Source of the DNA: JACVRW01 sp034664105
GTDB lineage: Bacteria; Actinomycetota; Thermoleophilia; Solirubrobacterales; Thermoleophilaceae
Direction of reading: 5' to 3'
Assembly: GCA_034664105.1 (NCBI GenBank)
Contig: JAXDIH010000132.1
Span: 1-8,859, forward strand
DNA length: 8,859 nt
Part shown: positions 5,617 to 8,859 of the stretch, one piece after another
How the letters are laid out: every line of letters starts with the position of its first letter
How positions within the stretch are numbered: the stretch's first letter is position 1
Position numbers and translations under genes: made by a program
Notes under the pieces: generated by a model
The model's database searches: none
What the model was told of the DNA's origin: nothing
The model's input: only the letters and a program-made list of their open reading frames with translations

Positions 5617-5647
5617 CGGAGGAGTTTTACGCGATTGAAGTGATCCA

Positions 5648-5658
5648 GTTGTCCCAAC
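5648..5658. promoter_or_regulatory. Short palindrome GTTG-TCC-CAAC in the divergent intergenic region
   Basis: A 4+4 bp dyad with a 3-bp spacer lies 32 bp upstream of the RsbW-like GTG start and about 75 bp upstream of the DUF4331 start. It could be an operator for either gene. At this length chance is quite possible. Confidence 0.25.
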
Positions 5659-5681
5659 CTTGCGAAATGGAGGGGCAGCAG

Positions 5682-5710
5682 GAGGCGGGATTTGCACAGT
5701 TTCCCGCCTC
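5682..5710. promoter_or_regulatory. Perfect 9-bp inverted repeat upstream of the DUF4331 gene
   Basis: GAGGCGGGA (5682-5690) and TCCCGCCTC (5702-5710) are exact inverted copies separated by 11 bp. Half-site centres are 20 bp apart, close to two helical turns. It ends 12 bp before the Shine-Dalgarno of the DUF4331 gene. It could be a dimer-binding operator or, in RNA, a 5'-leader hairpin. Confidence 0.5.
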
Positions 5711-5735
5711 GTCACCGCTCACAGGAGGACTCGCA

Positions 5736-7190
5736 ATGCGCAAGCTGCTGATCGCCCCTGCGGCGCTCACAGCCGCTGCCCTCGCGGCCACGCTCGGCTT
5801 CGGCTCGAGCCACCGCGAGGCACCCGGGATCACTCTCGATCCGACGGCCGACAACACCGACACGTACGCGTGGACGGCGAAGGGCGCCGAGGGCGCCCTG
5901 ACGATCGCGGCCGACTGGATTCCCGGCGAGGTTCCGGCCAACGGCCCGAACTTCTTCGGCTGGGACGACCGGGCGCGGTACTACATCCACATCGACAACA
6001 CCGGCGACGGTCGTCCCGACGTCAGCTACCGGTACCAGTTCAAGACCAAGGTCAAGAACAAGGAGTCGTTCCTCTACGCCCTCCCGGGCGCGAGCGGGTA
6101 CGACGATCCGAAGCTGAACGTCGTCCAGCGGTACTCGATCGTCAGGGAGACGTGGAGCTACAAGGGCGGCAAGACGTCGATGCACGCGAAGACGGTCGCC
6201 CGCGGACTGCCTTCCGCGCCGCCCAACATCGGCCCGAAGACGTTCCCCGACTACTCGACGTTCGAGAACGGGGCCGTCAAGAGGATCGGTGACGGCACGA
6301 AGGTGTTCGCAGGTCAGCGCGACGATCCGTTCTTCGTCGACCTGGGCGCCACGTTCGACGGCATCAACGTCCGCGACCTCACCGGCAACAAGGGTGGTGG
6401 CAAGGACGACCTGAGTGGCATGAACACCCACGCGATCGTCATGCAGATCCCGGAGCGGCTGGTGACGAAGGACCACAAGGCCGTCTCCGGCGCCAAGGCC
6501 GCCAACGCGGTCGTGGGCGTGTGGTCGACCACGGAGCGCAAGCGGATCCAGGTGAACGGGGCCTCCGCCTCCAAGCGCAAGCACCACAGGAAGGCCAAGC
6601 GGTCGTACCACGACGGCTGGGTCCAGGTGTCGCGCCTCGGCAACCCGCTGGTCAACGAGGTGGTCATCCCCCTCGGCAAGAAGGATCAGTTCAACCGCAC
6701 CACGCCTGACCGCGACGCGGAGCTCTACGGCAAGTACGTCGTGAAGCCCGAGCTCGCGGCGATCCTGAACGCGCTGTTCGACATCAAGGCTCCCGAGAAC
6801 GACCGCACGGACATCGTGCAGGCGCTGCTCCAGGGGATCCCGATGCTGAACCAGCACGCCGGGGTCGACGGGCCCCCGGCCGTCGACACGATCAAGCTCA
6901 ACCTCGGCGTGCCTCCGGCGGCTACGGAGAACCGCTTCGGGGTGATCGGCGGCGACACCGCCGGCTTCCCGAACGGCCGCCGCCTCGGCGACGACGTCGT
7001 GGACATCGAGCTCCAGGTCGTGGCCGGCTTCCTGGCGGACAACAAGGTGCCGCTGGGAGACGGCGTGGACCAGAACGACAAGCCGTACCTGTCCACGTTC
7101 CCGTACCTGGCGTCGCCGCATAGCGGGTTCGACTCCGCGCCTTCCACGCGCGTCGAGCCCGGCCATGCGCCGGTGCCCGCGGGCGGCTAG
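5736..7190 (+). CDS. Exported DUF4331 (SHREAP-motif) protein
   Basis: This 484-residue protein has a Sec-type signal peptide at about 1-22 (MRKLLIAPAALTAAALAATL). Right after it comes the DUF4331 hallmark SSHREAPGITLDPTADNTDTYA (23-44), with family-like features through the protein (IHIDNTGDGRPDVSYRYQF, RDLTGNKGG, NRFGVIGGDTAGFPNGRRLGDD). The start ATG 5736 is firm: AGGAGG at 5723-5728 lies 7 nt upstream, and the frame's upstream extension has no signal peptide at its front. The biochemical function of DUF4331 is unknown. A Lys/Arg/His-rich patch, SKRKHHRKAKRSYH, at 279-292 is unusual for an exported protein and could be a surface loop. It is the first gene of an apparent operon with the TPR and NicO-like genes; a strong hairpin follows its stop. 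Confidence 0.92.
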   Translation: MRKLLIAPAALTAAALAATLGFGSSHREAPGITLDPTADNTDTYAWTAKGAEGALTIAADWIPGEVPANGPNFFGWDDRARYYIHIDNTGDGRPDVSYRYQFKTKVKNKESFLYALPGASGYDDPKLNVVQRYSIVRETWSYKGGKTSMHAKTVARGLPSAPPNIGPKTFPDYSTFENGAVKRIGDGTKVFAGQRDDPFFVDLGATFDGINVRDLTGNKGGGKDDLSGMNTHAIVMQIPERLVTKDHKAVSGAKAANAVVGVWSTTERKRIQVNGASASKRKHHRKAKRSYHDGWVQVSRLGNPLVNEVVIPLGKKDQFNRTTPDRDAELYGKYVVKPELAAILNALFDIKAPENDRTDIVQALLQGIPMLNQHAGVDGPPAVDTIKLNLGVPPAATENRFGVIGGDTAGFPNGRRLGDDVVDIELQVVAGFLADNKVPLGDGVDQNDKPYLSTFPYLASPHSGFDSAPSTRVEPGHAPVPAGG

Positions 7191-7206
7191 CCCGTAAGCG
7201 AGATCG

Positions 7207-7238
7207 GCGGGGGGCGCCTCTGGCCCGGCGCTCCCCGC
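7207..7238 (+). terminator. Strong intergenic hairpin (attenuator or mRNA stabiliser)
   Basis: GCGGGGGGCGCC (7207-7218) pairs with GGCGCTCCCCGC (7227-7238). The stem is 12 bp with one G-T pair, around an 8-nt loop. It lies 16 nt after the DUF4331 stop and 17 nt before the TPR gene's Shine-Dalgarno. No T-run follows, so partial termination or 3'-end protection of the DUF4331 message is more likely than full termination. Confidence 0.5.
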
Positions 7239-7264
7239 GGTCTCCGTTCTGCCTCGGAGGACAC

Positions 7265-8542
7265 ATGACTCTCTCCCCACCTCACTTCTTCCTCGCTCCA
7301 CTCGCTGTGTTCGCGGCTGTGCTGGCCGTGCTGATCGCGCTGAATGGCGGTGGGGCGCCCTCACTGCCGCTCTCCGCCGATCCGGGCGCTCCGACCGGCG
7401 ACCCGGTGGCGGACTACCAGCGCGCGGTGCAGGCGGCGCCCGGCAACGCCGCCGCCTACGCCGGACTCGGTGAGGCGTATCTAGCCCGCGCGCGCGAGAC
7501 GAGCGATCCGGGCTTCTACTCGCGAGCGCAGCGCGCCTTCGGGGCCGCGCTGCGGCGCGACCCGCGCTCGCTGGGCGCCCTGATCGGCGCCGGCACGCTG
7601 GCCGGGCTGCGCCACGACTTCCCGGAGCAGCTGCGGCTCGGCCGAACGGCCGCGGCGCAGGCGCCGCGGCTGGCTCGGCCGCTGACCGTGATCGCCGACG
7701 CGGAGATCGAGCTGGGGCGCTACCCGGAGGCCGCCCGCACGATCCAGCGCCTGGTCGACACGAAGCCGGGCCTGGCCGCCTACTCGCGCGCCTCCTACTA
7801 CAGGGAGCTGTCCGGCGACAGCGCCGGCGCCGTGGCCGCGATGCGGCTGGCGGTGGCGGCGGGCGGCGTGTCCGAGAACGTGGCGTACGTCCAGGTGCTG
7901 CTGGGCGACCTGGAGCTCGGGCGCGGTCACGTCCGCGCCGCGCGGCTGGCCTACACCTCGGCCCTGCGGTCCCTACGCGGCTTCCCCGCCGGCATGGTCG
8001 GACTCGCACGCGTGGACGCGGCGGGCGGCGATCTGGGGAGAGCTGCCGCCCGCCTGCGTCGCGCGTCGGCCCGGCTGCCGCTGACTTCCACGCTCGGGCT
8101 GCTGGCGCAGGTCGAGCAGCGGCTCGGCCACCCGGCCGCGGCCCGGGCCGCCCTGGACACCGCTCGGGCCCAGCAGCGGCTGTTCCGCGCGGCGGCCACG
8201 GCGCCCGACGCCGAGGCGGTGCTGTTCGAGGCCGACCACGGCTCGCCCGCGGCGGCCGTGGCGCTCGGCCGGCGCGTCTGGCGCTCGATGCCGAGCGTGC
8301 GGTCGGCGGACGCGCTGGGCTGGGCGCTGACCCGCTCGGGGCGGCCGGCTGTGGGCTACTCGTTCGCGCGACGAGCCGTGGCGCTCGGCTCGCGCGATCC
8401 CTCCTTCCGGCTGCACGCCGGGATAGCGGCCCAGCGGGCCCGGCTCGCCGGCCCCGCCGCGCGGCACCTCGCAATCGCGGCGACCGGGCGGGCGGCATTG
8501 ACGCCGCGGGCCGCGGGGCTGCTCGACGAGGCGCGGCGATGA
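7265..8542 (+). CDS. Membrane-anchored tetratricopeptide-repeat (TPR) protein
   Basis: This 425-residue protein has one N-terminal hydrophobic helix at about 8-27 (FFLAPLAVFAAVLAVLIAL). That is a signal anchor or uncleaved signal, and there is no lipobox. The rest is almost entirely alpha-helical TPR-like repeats: A-x-x-x-L-G-x-A-Y near 59-69, RAQRAFGAALRRDP, AEIELGRYPEAARTI, LLGDLELGRGHVRAARLAY, and LAQVEQRLGHPAAARAALD. TPR arrays bind protein partners; no catalytic motif is seen. ATG 7265 has GGAGG (7256-7260) 4 nt upstream. The stop overlaps the next gene's ATG as ATGA, indicating translational coupling with the NicO-like gene. I infer an envelope scaffold or adaptor for the products of this operon. 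Confidence 0.88.
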   Translation: MTLSPPHFFLAPLAVFAAVLAVLIALNGGGAPSLPLSADPGAPTGDPVADYQRAVQAAPGNAAAYAGLGEAYLARARETSDPGFYSRAQRAFGAALRRDPRSLGALIGAGTLAGLRHDFPEQLRLGRTAAAQAPRLARPLTVIADAEIELGRYPEAARTIQRLVDTKPGLAAYSRASYYRELSGDSAGAVAAMRLAVAAGGVSENVAYVQVLLGDLELGRGHVRAARLAYTSALRSLRGFPAGMVGLARVDAAGGDLGRAAARLRRASARLPLTSTLGLLAQVEQRLGHPAAARAALDTARAQQRLFRAAATAPDAEAVLFEADHGSPAAAVALGRRVWRSMPSVRSADALGWALTRSGRPAVGYSFARRAVALGSRDPSFRLHAGIAAQRARLAGPAARHLAIAATGRAALTPRAAGLLDEARR

Positions 8543-8859
8543 GGGCGGCGGCGCCCACACGTGTGACGTTTTCCCTGCATTACAAGGTCAACGTCACATT
8601 GGTGAGATGGCCGGGGCTCCTGAGCCTCATTGCCGTCTGTCTTGCGCTAAGCGCGCTTGCGCCCGCCGCCCACGCCCACCCGCTCGGCAATTTCAGCGTC
8701 AACCATCTAACGACCGTCATGGTCTCCGCGGGCCGCGTCGATGTGCGCTACGTCCTGGACCAGGCCGAGATTCCGACGGTGCAGGAGAGCAACCTCAGCC
8801 GCGCCGACGTGCTGAGGCGCAAGCTCGCCGAGGTGCGGCGCCGGCTCGTGCTGCTCGTC
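8539..8859 (+). CDS. NicO-like (nickel/cobalt) transporter, N-terminal part (runs off window)
   Basis: 107 codons are visible and the gene continues past the window. ATG 8539 overlaps the TPR stop by 4 nt and has GAGG 7 nt upstream. After a signal sequence ending LAPAAHA, the mature region begins HPLGNFSVNHLTTVMVSAGR, then RVDVRYVLDQAEIPTVQE. This exported head is known from actinobacterial HoxN/NixA/NicO-type transporters that carry a large extracytoplasmic N-terminal domain before the membrane helices; the helices themselves are not in view, so this is a homology judgement. With ATG 8539 the signal is long, at about 46 residues. In-frame GTG 8602 would give a tidier 25-residue signal and leave the inverted repeat at 8562-8598 outside the coding region. 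Confidence 0.7.
   Translation, partial: MRAAAPTRVTFSLHYKVNVTLVRWPGLLSLIAVCLALSALAPAAHAHPLGNFSVNHLTTVMVSAGRVDVRYVLDQAEIPTVQESNLSRADVLRRKLAEVRRRLVLLV
8562..8598. promoter_or_regulatory. Perfect 9-bp inverted repeat at the start of the NicO-like gene
   Basis: TGTGACGTT (8562-8570) and AACGTCACA (8590-8598) are exact inverted copies with a 19-bp spacer. The left arm overlaps a 10-bp palindrome, CACACGTGTG (8556-8565), so three TGTG/CACA half-sites cluster here. This stretch is about half G/C, well below its surroundings. It could be an operator for the transporter gene or a stem-loop in the message just before the alternative start GTG 8602. Confidence 0.45.

Noticed and set aside
5607..5735. 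Upstream extension of the DUF4331 frame
   Set aside because: ATG 5736 has AGGAGG 7 nt upstream and begins a proper signal peptide.
5712..8558. 948-codon minus-strand frame opposite the DUF4331 and TPR genes
   Set aside because: It is an Arg/Pro/Ala-rich shadow of two genes that have signal sequences, ribosome-binding sites and family motifs.
8562..8598. NikR- or CRP-type operator identity for the inverted repeat
   Set aside because: The half-sites resemble TGTGA/TCACA, but the arms lie much farther apart than in the CRP or NikR consensus sites, so no known regulator is assigned.
1..8859. CRISPR arrays, insertion sequences, phage or integration genes
   Set aside because: No regularly spaced repeats, transposase or integrase motifs, or terminal inverted repeats were seen. 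The tRNA 3' end is not duplicated elsewhere in the window.

Overview
The window is very GC-rich, roughly 70% or more, with strong G/C preference at third codon positions. It looks like chromosome from a high-GC actinobacterium. The short actinobacterial-type cytochrome c beside serS, the DUF4331 gene, the RsbW-like kinase and the GTG/leaderless-looking starts would fit Thermoleophilia (Solirubrobacterales), but that placement is inference. No phage, insertion sequence, CRISPR or transfer signature is visible.

Left part (1-3037). A minus-strand gene cut by the window edge encodes a cytoplasmic sigma-region-4-like helix-turn-helix, a long Ala/Glu/Pro linker and a membrane helix. Facing away from it are a tRNA-Ser(UGA) gene, a short cation-diffusion-facilitator (CDF) transporter without the usual C-terminal domain, and a DAO-family FAD oxidoreductase, all on the plus strand. 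The CDF frame runs straight out of the tRNA gene.

Middle (3034-5076). seryl-tRNA synthetase (serS) is on the minus strand, converging on the oxidoreductase so tightly that the two stop codons share one CTAG. Upstream of serS, in the same direction, is a c-type cytochrome lipoprotein. Back to back with that is a cupredoxin lipoprotein. The two redox lipoproteins are separated by 24 bp that appear to hold one symmetrical -10 element serving both directions, with leaderless-like starts.

Right part (5077-8859). A 91-bp nested inverted repeat separates the cupredoxin gene from a minus-strand RsbW-type anti-sigma kinase gene. Divergent from the latter is an apparent plus-strand operon: an exported DUF4331 protein, a membrane-anchored TPR protein, and the first part of an exported/membrane protein resembling actinobacterial NicO (nickel/cobalt) transporters. 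The operon carries an inverted repeat ahead of its first gene, a strong hairpin between genes 1 and 2, and another inverted repeat around the start of gene 3.

The shared themes are metal and redox work at the cell envelope (CDF, NicO-like, cupredoxin, cytochrome c, DUF4331) and sigma-factor-type regulation (the membrane-tethered HTH and the RsbW-like kinase). A functional link between these blocks is not shown by the sequence.
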